Source of the DNA: JAGXLC01 sp046545795 | GTDB taxonomy: Bacteria > Bacteroidota > Bacteroidia > Bacteroidales > UBA12077 | Direction: 5' to 3' | NCBI GenBank assembly: GCA_046545795.1 | Contig: JBKGZD010000020.1 | Coordinates: forward strand, 1-25,289 | Length of the DNA stretch: 25,289 nucleotides | Shown here: one piece after another, positions 1-8,401 of the stretch | Numbering within the stretch: the first letter of the stretch is position 1 | Layout of the letters: each line of letters starts with the position of its first letter | Program-made: the position numbers and the translations under genes | Notes under the pieces: model-generated | Database searches by the model: none | What the model was told of the DNA's origin: nothing | What the model saw: the letters and a program-made list of their open reading frames with translations, nothing else

Positions 1-75
1 TCCATCTTTCTACCGCTCCTTCGCCCGGTATCCGGCGTCCGTGTTAAAAATCAATTCTCTGTCCGGGCAGGTGTT
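1..75. other. Window edge, no gene identified
   Basis: These bases lie downstream of the peptidase stop codon. They are visibly richer in G and C than the neighbouring DNA and contain CCGG-TAT-CCGG, which could form only a small bulged hairpin. I cannot assign a gene or a terminator. It could be the edge of another gene outside the window. Confidence 0.3.
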
Positions 76-1212
76 TTACTCAATCCCTAATTTTTTTGCA
101 ATTTCACCCGGTATGGCATCTTTGTGCACCATTACAGCAATTGTATTTAAGCGTACATAAGGATCTGACATATAAAGAAAACCTTCATACGCATTGCTAT
201 CCTCTCCCCATGAATTTTTTGTAAGGAAATAATTTTTACCATTCTTATCTTCGCCTATACCTGTCAAATGCATAAGATGATCATCTGTTGTTGTAAAGTC
301 ATTAAAATATTCCTGTCTGACTTCCTGGTCAATTTCCATCTCCTTAACTGGTTTGTCTTTATAGTCAGAATCCTCATTTTCAGGCACTACAGCAATACCA
401 TCTTTATGTGAAAACTCATCGCTGCTGACATCTCCATCCCAAACAACAGAATATCCATTCTCAATAGAAGAATACATTACCTCCATTAAATCCTCAACAG
501 GAAGATTGTAGTATAGATCGTGTGACCAGTTATCCGGAACCTCTAAAACGAATGGTTCATAATAACTGTGGTGACTAAAAGAAGTGAGCTCTATATAATC
601 ATCCGGATTTATTTCAATGTTTTCAGCAAATGATTCAGGCGTAAAAGTTTTGCCCTGGTATTCAAACTCTCCCGGTATCTCCCCAAGATAGGAGTCTAAT
701 ACAGCTTTGTAAGCATCTTTCCATACCTTAGAAGGGTTACTTCTCCTGTTTTCAACCAATGGGTCCAGGAATCCTTTTAAAATGGATGCAAGTTCAGAAT
801 GCTGATGCGTCTCCCCTCCATATTGAATTCCTGAATAAACTTCTTCAGGTACAATTCCATGTTCTTTAAGTTCATACATGGCATCATGAGCCTGACCTCC
901 CTGGCTGAAATTATTGTTCCCGTGAAAACGTACATACCGGTCAGCTTTCTTCTGGTAAGTATTATGTACCAGAAACATTTCGGAAAGGTCGTATTCCGGC
1001 TTTCCCATTCTGAGCAATTCTGTTTCTAAAAAAGATACTGTTGCAAAGCACCAGCATGTACCTGTTCTGTCCTGACTTTTAACAGATGAAGTTTCCAGCC
1101 TGTGTTTGTCGGTAAATTCATACTCGTTTTCCGGCTCCTGAGCATTTGCAAAAAAAGCCGTTAATGTAACTAATGCTAAGCTAATCGTGAGAATTCTGAT
1201 TTGTTTCTTCAT
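76..1212 (-). CDS. Secreted C1-family cysteine peptidase (bleomycin hydrolase/PepC-like)
   Basis: This is a papain-fold cysteine peptidase, 378 residues from the ATG at 1212. I chose that start because it begins a clean signal peptide: Lys-Lys at residues 2-3, a hydrophobic core, then a likely cleavage after about residue 24 (ANA-Q). The catalytic elements of the bleomycin hydrolase/aminopeptidase C branch are visible: Gln47, then GTCWCFA with nucleophile Cys53, His312 in HLMHLTGIG, and Asn333 in KNSWGED. The protein is shorter than typical cytoplasmic PepC (about 445 residues). It is predicted to be exported, so periplasmic or surface peptide breakdown is more likely than cytosolic aminopeptidase work. 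The substrate is unknown. Its start lies inside the end of the DUF502 gene (32-base overlap), which suggests translational coupling in a yraN-DUF502-peptidase operon. A longer reading from 1257 would add 15 residues before the signal peptide and is unlikely. Confidence 0.88.
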   Translation of the reverse strand: MKKQIRILTISLALVTLTAFFANAQEPENEYEFTDKHRLETSSVKSQDRTGTCWCFATVSFLETELLRMGKPEYDLSEMFLVHNTYQKKADRYVRFHGNNNFSQGGQAHDAMYELKEHGIVPEEVYSGIQYGGETHQHSELASILKGFLDPLVENRRSNPSKVWKDAYKAVLDSYLGEIPGEFEYQGKTFTPESFAENIEINPDDYIELTSFSHHSYYEPFVLEVPDNWSHDLYYNLPVEDLMEVMYSSIENGYSVVWDGDVSSDEFSHKDGIAVVPENEDSDYKDKPVKEMEIDQEVRQEYFNDFTTTDDHLMHLTGIGEDKNGKNYFLTKNSWGEDSNAYEGFLYMSDPYVRLNTIAVMVHKDAIPGEIAKKLGIE

Positions 1213-1798
1213 TTGTTTTGGGTTTATAATTATACACTGTAACACCTCCTGATACAATAAATTTCATAATTTCTGAAGGAGAACCTTCAATTTTCTTTAT
1301 ATGCTCGCACGGAACAATAAATAACTCCCCTGAAAAATTATAAGAATGCGGAAAATATACTGCTGCTTTCTCTCCCTCAACACCAATATTGGAAACATTC
1401 TCCTGTGTTAAAAATCCTAGTTTTTCGAGATTAGAAATTGTGTTTACCCTGACTAAGACCGGTTGTGTGAATTTTCTCCTCTCACCTACAAAACCTGAAA
1501 AAAGATCTTTCAAAGAAGAATAAATAATTTTTAGTAAGGGAGTTCGGTTAATAAGTTTTCCTACAGTAGCTTTTATGGGACGAGCTATAATTGTTTGACC
1601 TAAAATCCCCAGTAAAGTCACAAGTAAAAAAATTGCAACGACCCCTGCTCCCGGGATGTTCATATCAAATATCTGCTTAAAATAAGGCTGTAAAAGACCA
1701 TCAACAAACTTTAGCAGATTATACAGGAGAATAAGAGTTATCCCCAGTGGAGCTAAATACAACAACCCCTGTAAAAAATATTTTACTACTCGCTTCAT
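1181..1798 (-). CDS. DUF502 family inner-membrane protein
   Basis: A 205-residue protein of the DUF502 family, whose function is not established. Two membrane segments are clear, at about residues 8-30 and 50-72. They are followed by the conserved stretch TPLLKIIYSSLKDLFSGF (residues 86-103) and a soluble C-terminal part with predicted beta strands (VLVRVNTI, AAVYFPHSYN, ELFIVPCEHI). The order of two helices, the LKxIYSSLK motif and a beta-rich tail is what identifies the family. The gene sits between yraN and the secreted peptidase on the same strand. The gap to yraN is 74 bases, and its 3' end overlaps the peptidase start by 32 bases. The fold and family are secure, but no biochemical role can be given. 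Confidence 0.88.
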   Translation of the reverse strand: MKRVVKYFLQGLLYLAPLGITLILLYNLLKFVDGLLQPYFKQIFDMNIPGAGVVAIFLLVTLLGILGQTIIARPIKATVGKLINRTPLLKIIYSSLKDLFSGFVGERRKFTQPVLVRVNTISNLEKLGFLTQENVSNIGVEGEKAAVYFPHSYNFSGELFIVPCEHIKKIEGSPSEIMKFIVSGGVTVYNYKPKTNEETNQNSHD

Positions 1799-1872
1799 TG
1801 CATTTTGAATTTAAATTAGACAATTAAAATAAATAATGGATTAAACATAAGCATCCTTCTTTTTAATAAACC

Positions 1873-2238
1873 TTAAAACAAAAGATTAGGCTGAAAGGCA
1901 TCTTCAATATGATTAATCTCTTTTTCTTCACCATTATTATATACAAACACCAAATCAAAACGAACATCCAGATTAATATTTTTACTCATAACATAGGCAT
2001 CTGCCGCCTCAATTAAGAAACGCTGCTTTTTGCGTGGAATCATGTCTGTAGGAGACTCAATGCTTTTATACTGTCTTGTTTTCACCTCAACAATAACCAA
2101 CCTATTCCCTTTTTTCATTATAATGTCTATCTCTTTCTTTTTATAACGCCAGTTTCTTGCAAGCAATTCATATCCCTTTTTCAATAAATGATTTACAGCT
2201 GCATCTTCTCCTTTTTCTCCTATTATCTTTTTTTCCAT
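1873..2238 (-). CDS. yraN: YraN family (UPF0102) nuclease-fold protein
   Basis: A small protein of 121 residues from the ATG at 2238. It has the YraN/UPF0102 pattern: GEKGEDAAVNHLLKKGYELL near the N-terminus, then NWRYKKKEIDII and LVIVEVKTRQ. The E-I-D and E-V-K residues match the active-site pattern of restriction-endonuclease-like and Holliday-junction-resolvase-like nucleases. The cellular role of YraN is not firmly known; a link to DNA repair or recombination is inferred from the fold. A GTG at 2256 would add six residues, but it overlaps the nearest purine-rich TAAGGAG stretch, and the conserved part begins at MEKK, so I prefer the ATG. It is the first gene of the minus-strand cluster with the DUF502 and peptidase genes. 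Confidence 0.88.
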   Translation of the reverse strand: MEKKIIGEKGEDAAVNHLLKKGYELLARNWRYKKKEIDIIMKKGNRLVIVEVKTRQYKSIESPTDMIPRKKQRFLIEAADAYVMSKNINLDVRFDLVFVYNNGEEKEINHIEDAFQPNLLF

Positions 2239-2332
2239 AAAAAATATTTTAAACACTCCTTAATGAATATAAATCTCATTCTTAACAAAATAATTATAAG
2301 CTATTGAATGTTTATTAATTGAACCGAAACCT

Positions 2333-2360
2333 TTTATTATTGTTTACGAACAATAATAAA
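2333..2360. repeat. Perfect 12-bp inverted repeat, possible operator
   Basis: TTTATTATTGTT and AACAATAATAAA are exact reverse complements separated by TACG. The repeat sits between the divergent yraN and DUF4412 genes and ends 25 bases before the DUF4412 start. Inside it, TATTATTG (2335-2342) is one base off the Bacteroidota -7 element TAnnTTTG. This placement suits a dimeric regulator site or an RNA hairpin in the leader. No regulator can be named. Confidence 0.5.
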
Positions 2361-2385
2361 CTGGACTCATTTACTGGTTAAATAT

Positions 2386-3045
2386 ATGGATTTTTTAAGG
2401 AAAATAGCACTTATTCTTTTCATACCTTTTCTAGCAGGATTTGTTAGTGAGAGCTACGCAAGGGATGATTTCGAAGGGCATATATCATTTGTTAAAAAGA
2501 CACAATACGATACAGTGCATATCCACTATTTTGTTAAAGATAATAAAGTCAGAATCAACCAATACACAGATGACGGTCATCTTATTAAATCACTTCTGGC
2601 TGACCTGGAAAAAGACAGCATCATTGCCATAGACCCGTCACGTAAAATGTATAAACCGCTAAACCAAAAAACAGAAAGTAACTTAAACAAAAACAAGAAT
2701 GAATTAAAAATCCAGAAAACAAAAAATCACAAAATTATCAACGGAGTTAAATGTTATCAATGGCGGATAAAAGATAGAAATAGCAATAGTGAAGTAGCTT
2801 ATTGGGTGGCAGATGAAAATTTTGACTTCATAGACGAACTTGTTCAGTTATTGAAAAACAAAGACAGACTGTGTCACTACTTTTCACATTTCCAGGACAA
2901 AAGCGGCTCTATACCTTTTGTGGCAGTAGAAAGGACATTGGTGCGAAAAGAAAAACAGCGGGTTGTGCTTAGCCAGATTAAAGAGAAAAAGATTGATGAC
3001 AGTTACTTTAATATTCCTTCCACTTATGCAGAAGTCAGGTATTAA
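2386..3045 (+). CDS. Secreted DUF4412-like protein
   Basis: A 219-residue exported protein. A signal peptide is visible at residues 1-25 (Lys at position 6, a hydrophobic stretch, cleavage after SYA). There is no lipobox cysteine, so it should be soluble in the periplasm. The mature part carries the DUF4412-like pattern common in Bacteroidota: FEGHISFVKK, a strand with VKDNKVRINQY, IIAIDPSRKMYKPL, and then GVKCYQWRIKD followed by VAYWVADE. This resembles LolA/VioE-like half-barrels that report on or bind lipids, but function is unproven. The gene stands alone on the plus strand, preceded by a perfect inverted repeat. Its 3' end overlaps the convergent LD-carboxypeptidase gene by 11 bases. Family assignment is from motif memory and is moderately sure. 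Confidence 0.72.
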   Translation: MDFLRKIALILFIPFLAGFVSESYARDDFEGHISFVKKTQYDTVHIHYFVKDNKVRINQYTDDGHLIKSLLADLEKDSIIAIDPSRKMYKPLNQKTESNLNKNKNELKIQKTKNHKIINGVKCYQWRIKDRNSNSEVAYWVADENFDFIDELVQLLKNKDRLCHYFSHFQDKSGSIPFVAVERTLVRKEKQRVVLSQIKEKKIDDSYFNIPSTYAEVRY

Positions 3046-3949
3046 AAGCCATATGAAATAAACCATTCTGCTCCTGTTTAATAGTAACTGTATCTCCCAT
3101 TATCAGAGGTGAATTTTTTTCTGAGTGACCTGCAGGAAAGTCAAATATAACGGGGTAATTGTATTGGTCTGTTATTGAACGGATTATCTCATAGGCGTTT
3201 TGTCCGTAAGGAATTCTGTTATCATTCATATCCGTCATTCCCCCAACAATAAGGGCACGGAGATTTGACAATTTACCTCCGGCCTTTAGGTTCATCATCA
3301 TCCTGTCAATATGATATAAATACTCATCCACATCTTCTATAAAAAGAATTTTATCAGTCGTATCTATATCATATGGTGTGCCTCTCAAACTATAAATTAC
3401 AGAAAGATTGCCCCCTGTTAGCTTCCCTTTGATAGTATTTTTCAAAGGTTTGGAAGCAGTACCTTCCCAGGTTAGTTCGTGGTTTTTCCCAAACAGAATT
3501 TCTTTCAATCTGCTTATCTCCGGGTTATCAGCAATCTCTTTTGTTATGTTATATGGCATTGGGGTGTGTAAAGTTTTTATCTTCAGAGCATGATTGATAT
3601 AAGAATGTAACACGGTAATATCACTAAAGCCTGCAATCCACCGTGGATTTTTAACAAAAAATTCAAAAGATAAATATTCCATTATACGCACTGTCCCATA
3701 TCCCCCTCTTGCGCAAAATATAGCTTTAATTTCATCATCGTCAAGCATTTTTTGAAAATCACCTGCACGCTCCCAGTCTGTACCTGCAAATTGATTGTTT
3801 TTTTTATACAAATTATTCCCATATTTCACTTTCAAACCCCATGATTCATAAAGCCTGACAGCATCATTCAGCTCATGAGCACTTATACTTCTTGCGGGTG
3901 CTACAATACCTATCGAATCGCCTGGTTGTAAAAATGAGGGTGTAACCAT
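3035..3949 (-). CDS. Murein LD-carboxypeptidase, peptidase family S66
   Basis: A 304-residue enzyme of the S66 (LdcA/MccF) family. LdcA releases the terminal D-alanine from murein tetrapeptides during peptidoglycan recycling. The N-terminus has LQPGDSIGIVAPA, then the conserved ARGGYGTVRI (80-89) and the nucleophile elbow AGFSDIT with Ser109. The other triad members are Glu205 in FIEDVDEY and His275 in PAGHSEKNS, with a spacing typical of the family. There is no signal peptide, so it should be cytosolic and work in recycling, not in wall remodelling outside. MccF-type immunity proteins share this fold, but nothing nearby suggests microcin resistance. It converges on the DUF4412 gene with an 11-base overlap at the stops and is divergent from metG. 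Confidence 0.9.
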   Translation of the reverse strand: MVTPSFLQPGDSIGIVAPARSISAHELNDAVRLYESWGLKVKYGNNLYKKNNQFAGTDWERAGDFQKMLDDDEIKAIFCARGGYGTVRIMEYLSFEFFVKNPRWIAGFSDITVLHSYINHALKIKTLHTPMPYNITKEIADNPEISRLKEILFGKNHELTWEGTASKPLKNTIKGKLTGGNLSVIYSLRGTPYDIDTTDKILFIEDVDEYLYHIDRMMMNLKAGGKLSNLRALIVGGMTDMNDNRIPYGQNAYEIIRSITDQYNYPVIFDFPAGHSEKNSPLIMGDTVTIKQEQNGLFHMAFNT

Positions 3950-4030
3950 GTGAAAAATTTTTATTGTATTGCTTAACAGAGCAGATATAAATCCCGATTA
4001 AAATGATCCTCTCTGAGTTAGATAGATTAT

Positions 4031-4061
4031 TTTTCTTATGCTTTTTTCTTAACTATATTTG
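4031..4061 (+). promoter_or_regulatory. Candidate promoter of metG
   Basis: TATATTTG at 4054-4061 is an exact match to the Bacteroidota -7 consensus TAnnTTTG. A TTTT at 4031-4034, 19 bases upstream, is a weak stand-in for the -33 TTTG. Transcription would start near 4068, giving a leader of about 37 bases before the metG ATG. Confidence 0.42.
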
Positions 4062-4104
4062 CCTGTTAAAATTAAGGAATTAAAATTACAGGAAAAATAA
4101 TTCT

Positions 4105-6153
4105 ATGCAAGATACTAAACGATATTTGATTACAGCCGCACTGCCCTATGCAAACGGGCCATTGCATATAGGGCATATTGCAGGAGCTTATCTTCCTGCA
4201 GATATTTATGTAAGATACTTGAGACTTAAAGGAAAAGAAGTTGCTTTCATATGTGGTTCTGATGAACATGGTGTGCCTATAACACTCAGAGCCAGGAAAG
4301 AAGGGGTTTCTCCCCAGGAAATTGTCGACAAGTTTCATCAAACTAACAAAGAAGGATTTCAGCAACTGGGAATTGAATTTGACATATATCATAGAACCTC
4401 AGACGATCTGCATCATAAGACAGCTTCCGATTTTTTCCTTAATCTTTATGAAAAAGGAGAATTCATAGAAAAAGAAGAAGAACAATTCTACGATGAAAAA
4501 GAAAAGCAATACCTCGCAGACCGGTATATTATTGGCACATGTCCAAAGTGTAACTACGAAAATGCTTATGGCGACCAATGTGAACAGTGTGGAGCCAGTC
4601 TAAGTCCAAAAGAATTAATCAATCCAAAATCAGTACTTTCAGGAAATGAGCCTGTCCGCAAAAAAACAAAACACTGGTATTTGCCGCTGGATAAATACCA
4701 GGAAGAATGGCTGGAAAAATGGATTGACAGTCACAAAAATGATTGGAAAGCTAATGTATATGGTCAGTGCAAATCATGGTTAACTCAGGGTTTACAGCCA
4801 AGGGCGGTAACCCGTGACCTGGAGTGGGGTGTTCCCGTACCGTTAAACGATGCTGAAGGAAAAGTTCTGTATGTTTGGTTTGATGCACCTATCGGGTATA
4901 TATCAGCTACTAAAGCATGGGCGGAAGAAAAAGGCAAAGATTGGGAATTATTCTGGAAAGATAAAGAAACCAGGCTAATTCATTTTATCGGAAAAGACAA
5001 TATTGTATTTCATTGCCTGATATTTCCATCAATGCTCAAAGCACACGGAGAGTACATCCTGCCCGATAATGTTCCGGCTAATGAATTTTTAAACCTGGAG
5101 GGACAAAAACTCTCCACCTCCAGAAACTGGGCAGTCTGGGTTAATGAATTTATCAAAGATTTCCCGGGAAAAGTGGATGTGCTTCGATATTCTCTCAGTG
5201 CAAATTTCCCGGAACAAAAAGATAACGACTTTACATGGAAAGACTTTCAAAGCAGAAATAATAATGAGCTTGTTGCTGTTATGGGAAACTTTGTCAACAG
5301 GGCATTGGTACTGACAAAGAAATACTTTGATAAAAAAGTTCCGGAGTGCGGAGAATTAACCGAATATGATAAGGAAATCCTGGAAAAAGCAGCACAAATA
5401 AAGCTTGACCTGGAAAACCGCATTGAAAACTTTAAATTCCGGGAAGCTGTGAAAATAGCTATGGATATGGCACGGCTGGGGAATAAATATCTTGCCGATA
5501 CGGAACCCTGGAACCTCTATGATTCTGACCCACAAAGAGTAGAAACAATTATGAATATCTCATTGCAAATTACAGCAAGCATAGCAATTGTTATAGAGCC
5601 ATTTTTGCCATTCACCGCTGAAAAACTTCGTGATTTCCTTAATATTGGAAAGTTAAACTGGGACCTTGCAGGACAACCGGAAATATTAAAACCCGGCCAT
5701 GAAATTAAAAAGCCAAAGCACCTATTCCAGAAAATTGAAGATAGTGAAGTGGAAAAACAAGTAGAAAAGCTCAAAGAGGCCTGGAAGAAAAAAGAACAAG
5801 AGGAAAAAGGAGTTGAACCTGCAAAAGAAAACATCAGTTTCGAGGATTTCACTAAACTGGACATTCGTACAGGAAAAATTCTGGAAGCTGAGAAAGTTCC
5901 TAAAACTAAAAAATTACTAAAATTAAAAATTGATACTGGCATAGACCATCGTACTGTGGTTTCAGGAATAGCAGAATACTTTTCACCAGGTAGTATTAAG
6001 GGAAAACAGGTAAGTATTGTCGTCAATCTGGCCCCGAAAAAAATCAAGGGTATTGAATCGCATGGAATGATACTAATGGCAGAAGATACTAACGGCAAAC
6101 TCATTTTCGTATCTCCAGAGGAGGAAATACAATCAGGCTCGACAATTAAATAA
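4105..6153 (+). CDS. metG: Methionyl-tRNA synthetase with C-terminal tRNA-binding domain
   Basis: A 682-residue class I aminoacyl-tRNA synthetase that charges tRNA-Met. The HIGH motif is at 21-24 (PLHIGHIAG). The KMSKS loop is the variant KLSTS at 335-339. A zinc knuckle is formed by Cys146, Cys149, Cys159 and Cys162 (CPKC and CEQC). WFDAPIGY (258-265) belongs to the methionine site. After the anticodon-binding helical domain there is a Lys/Glu-rich linker (about 550-580). An OB-fold tRNA-binding domain of the Trbp111/EMAPII type then starts at about residue 585 (FTKLDIRTGKILEAEKV). This is the long dimeric MetG architecture also seen in E. coli. The gene is transcribed alone, with a candidate promoter upstream and a strong hairpin 36 bases after its stop. 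Confidence 0.98.
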   Translation: MQDTKRYLITAALPYANGPLHIGHIAGAYLPADIYVRYLRLKGKEVAFICGSDEHGVPITLRARKEGVSPQEIVDKFHQTNKEGFQQLGIEFDIYHRTSDDLHHKTASDFFLNLYEKGEFIEKEEEQFYDEKEKQYLADRYIIGTCPKCNYENAYGDQCEQCGASLSPKELINPKSVLSGNEPVRKKTKHWYLPLDKYQEEWLEKWIDSHKNDWKANVYGQCKSWLTQGLQPRAVTRDLEWGVPVPLNDAEGKVLYVWFDAPIGYISATKAWAEEKGKDWELFWKDKETRLIHFIGKDNIVFHCLIFPSMLKAHGEYILPDNVPANEFLNLEGQKLSTSRNWAVWVNEFIKDFPGKVDVLRYSLSANFPEQKDNDFTWKDFQSRNNNELVAVMGNFVNRALVLTKKYFDKKVPECGELTEYDKEILEKAAQIKLDLENRIENFKFREAVKIAMDMARLGNKYLADTEPWNLYDSDPQRVETIMNISLQITASIAIVIEPFLPFTAEKLRDFLNIGKLNWDLAGQPEILKPGHEIKKPKHLFQKIEDSEVEKQVEKLKEAWKKKEQEEKGVEPAKENISFEDFTKLDIRTGKILEAEKVPKTKKLLKLKIDTGIDHRTVVSGIAEYFSPGSIKGKQVSIVVNLAPKKIKGIESHGMILMAEDTNGKLIFVSPEEEIQSGSTIK

Positions 6154-6457
6154 TGCCATAAATTTATAATTTCAAATTAGCAGAAAATAATTATCCCGGT
6201 GTTTTGATAGCCCCGGGATAATTCTTTATAACCAATATTTGTCTATTGTCTATATTCTATTCTTCCATTTTTACCTGGAAATTCCAACTCCCGATCCACT
6301 TTTGTTCCCCTGGTAGAAATTTTCCTCAAAAGAAATTCTGTAAGTATTAAAACACTTGATATAAATGTTTTAAAAAGATACTGCAGACTCTCTTTCATGG
6401 CTAATAAAAAGTTAATGGATTGACATAAACCTTTTAACGAAAACCATATAAAAAAAG
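6154..6457. other. Convergent intergenic region, no gene
   Basis: This is the space between the stops of metG (+) and ispG (-). It contains one strong hairpin (6189-6223, listed separately). The rest is AT-rich, with stops in the frames I checked and no recognisable gene, RNA or repeat. A short palindrome TGGAAATTCCA near 6278 is probably chance. Confidence 0.6.
6189..6223. terminator. Strong hairpin, probable bidirectional terminator
   Basis: AATTATCCCGG (6189-6199) and CCGGGATAATT (6213-6223) form a perfect 11-bp stem with a 13-base loop. The stem ends in A/T-rich pairs followed by CTTTATA on the plus strand. On the minus strand it is followed by a mixed TTTTCTG tract. It lies between the convergent metG and ispG genes, so it likely ends transcription from both sides. 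The U tract is short, so it may also act as an mRNA 3'-end stabiliser. Confidence 0.65.
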
Positions 6458-8305
6458 TTAGATTTCTTTCCTTCCCTTTTTATCCCTTGCTATTAGTCTC
6501 TCTAATTCATCTATAGCATCCTCTTCGGGGATATTCTTCTTTACCAGCTTATCTCTTTTGTATAATGTTACTTTCCCATTTCCTGACCCTATATATCCAT
6601 AATCCGCGTCGGCCATTTCACCCGGTCCATTAACAATACATCCCATAACAGCAATCTTTAATCCTTTAAAGTAACTAAGCCTTCTTTTAATTTTTTTTGC
6701 AGTAGCTTCAAGGTCAAACAGAGTACGTCCACATCCGGGACAAGAAATAAATTCCGTTTTTGAAATTCTAACTCTTGTAGCTTGTAAAATACCAAACGCT
6801 GTACTTATAACTTCCTCTGGTGAAAGCTCTCCTTTATTTTCAATGAGAATCCCCTGCACCAATCCATCAAGAAATAATGAGCCCGCATCTGAAGCTGCTT
6901 TTAACTGTAAATCTTCAAGGTATTTTTCACTGTATGATAATTGTATTATAATTGGTACAGATATTTTCTTCCTGATTAGTTCAAAAATAAATCTTCGTTG
7001 CTCCGCAGGAGGGTTGGCAGTAAAAGACTGTAAAATAAGCACAACGTTCTTTTTCTCTTTCAGTAGATGAATATCATTTAGTTCATCCAACTCAGCGAAG
7101 ACAAAATTTAAATGAGGGGATTTTTTCTTGCTTTTGGAAAAGCTGCTTATTGAATAAAAATATGGATAAACATTATTTTCAGAAGAATCTCTCCATACTG
7201 GTTCATTAACTATTACAGGAACCTTCCCTAAAATTTTTTCATTATCTCTTTTTTCCGTTTTTAAAATAAAATCGGCTTTAATATTTTCAACTTGTGTATA
7301 TTTTTTCTGTACACGCTGTGTTTCCCAGTGAAAAACAACCGGATAAGCTGTGTTTATCTGTGGAATTAAATTATCTTCTTTCTGTACAGCAAGAATAAAA
7401 TGATTGATGGGTGATTCGTCTATAGGAGGTATGGACTTCTCCTCTGCTTTACTTTTGCTATATTTGCAGAGTTTTTTCGCATAAGGAATCTCCAGTTCCG
7501 GGGCTTCTGTTAATGAGACTCTTATAGTATCACCAATACCATCATTCAACAAAGAAGCAATTCCAACAGCCGATTTAATCCTGCCGTCTTCTCCCTCTCC
7601 GGCTTCGGTTACTCCAAGGTGAAGTGGGTAAAGCATATTGTGATTCAGCATGGTCTTAACCATTAGCCTGTTGGCTTTTACCATGACCTGTGTATTACTG
7701 GATTTCAGGGAAACAACTATTTGATGAAAATTTTCCTCACGGCAAATATGTAAAAACTCCATTGCTGAAACCACCATGCCTTCTGGTGTATCTCCATATG
7801 CATCAAGAATTCTCTGGGATAAAGAACCATGGTTAACACCAATACGCAATGCTGTGCCGTAATCTTTACATATATTGATGAGATCTCTGAAATTATTTTC
7901 AATATTTGGTAAATCTCCTTTCTGGCTTCTATTGTATGCATAGTTACCAGGGTTAATTCTTACTTTATCGGCTGTTTTTGCGGCTGTTTCTGCAATTTTA
8001 GGATTAAAATGCACGTCGGCAATCAGTGGTATATGGCAATCGTTATCCTGGAGTATTTTTCGTATGTTTTCAATATTTTGAGCTTCCCTGATGGTCGTGG
8101 TAGTCATCCTTGCATAATCCGCCCCGGCTTTTGCTATTTTTAAAATTTGGCGGGCCGTAGCTTCGGCGTCTTTAGTGTCCGTGTTGGTCATAGATTGTAT
8201 ACGGACCGGGTAACTCCCTCCCATTGGTATATCTCCCACGTATACCACAGGTGTTTTCAGGCGTTTGGGGTAAGTCAGGCTTTCGCAAAATTTACTTGAA
8301 GTCAT
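6458..8305 (-). CDS. ispG: 4-hydroxy-3-methylbut-2-enyl-diphosphate synthase, three-domain form
   Basis: IspG (GcpE) converts 2-C-methyl-D-erythritol 2,4-cyclodiphosphate to HMBPP, the penultimate step of the MEP isoprenoid pathway, using a [4Fe-4S] cluster. With the ATG at 8305 it has 615 residues, against about 370 in E. coli. Residues 1 to about 275 form the TIM barrel (VGGSYPVRI-like GGSYPVRIQSMTNTDT at 29-44, DVHFNP at 97-102, RIGVNHGSLS at 154-163). About 276-510 is the extra domain seen in plant, chlamydial and Bacteroidota enzymes. The reductase-like Fe-S domain carries Cys522, Cys525 (SCPGCGRT), Cys556 and Glu563 (GCIVNGPGE), the four cluster ligands. A longer start at 8374 adds 23 residues with no family similarity. 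It lies 96 bases downstream of the dehydrogenase gene on the same strand, so the two may be co-transcribed. Confidence 0.97.
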   Translation of the reverse strand: MTSSKFCESLTYPKRLKTPVVYVGDIPMGGSYPVRIQSMTNTDTKDAEATARQILKIAKAGADYARMTTTTIREAQNIENIRKILQDNDCHIPLIADVHFNPKIAETAAKTADKVRINPGNYAYNRSQKGDLPNIENNFRDLINICKDYGTALRIGVNHGSLSQRILDAYGDTPEGMVVSAMEFLHICREENFHQIVVSLKSSNTQVMVKANRLMVKTMLNHNMLYPLHLGVTEAGEGEDGRIKSAVGIASLLNDGIGDTIRVSLTEAPELEIPYAKKLCKYSKSKAEEKSIPPIDESPINHFILAVQKEDNLIPQINTAYPVVFHWETQRVQKKYTQVENIKADFILKTEKRDNEKILGKVPVIVNEPVWRDSSENNVYPYFYSISSFSKSKKKSPHLNFVFAELDELNDIHLLKEKKNVVLILQSFTANPPAEQRRFIFELIRKKISVPIIIQLSYSEKYLEDLQLKAASDAGSLFLDGLVQGILIENKGELSPEEVISTAFGILQATRVRISKTEFISCPGCGRTLFDLEATAKKIKRRLSYFKGLKIAVMGCIVNGPGEMADADYGYIGSGNGKVTLYKRDKLVKKNIPEEDAIDELERLIARDKKGRKEI

Positions 8306-8401
8306 CAGAGTATTTTTTATAATTAATTGGTTGAGAAGAAAACGCCATGAGTTAAGACTTTTTACAAACTGCAAAGAAGACTCTATCTCAAGGCATTTGC
8401 T

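Noticed and set aside
3035..3949. MccF-type microcin immunity protein
   Set aside because: The fold is shared, but there is no microcin gene nearby, and general features fit ordinary LD-carboxypeptidase.
5517..6104. 195-codon open frame antisense to the end of metG
   Set aside because: It lies wholly within metG in an opposite frame, has Ser/Phe-rich low-complexity composition and no recognisable domain. It is a by-product of Lys/Glu-rich codons on the sense strand.
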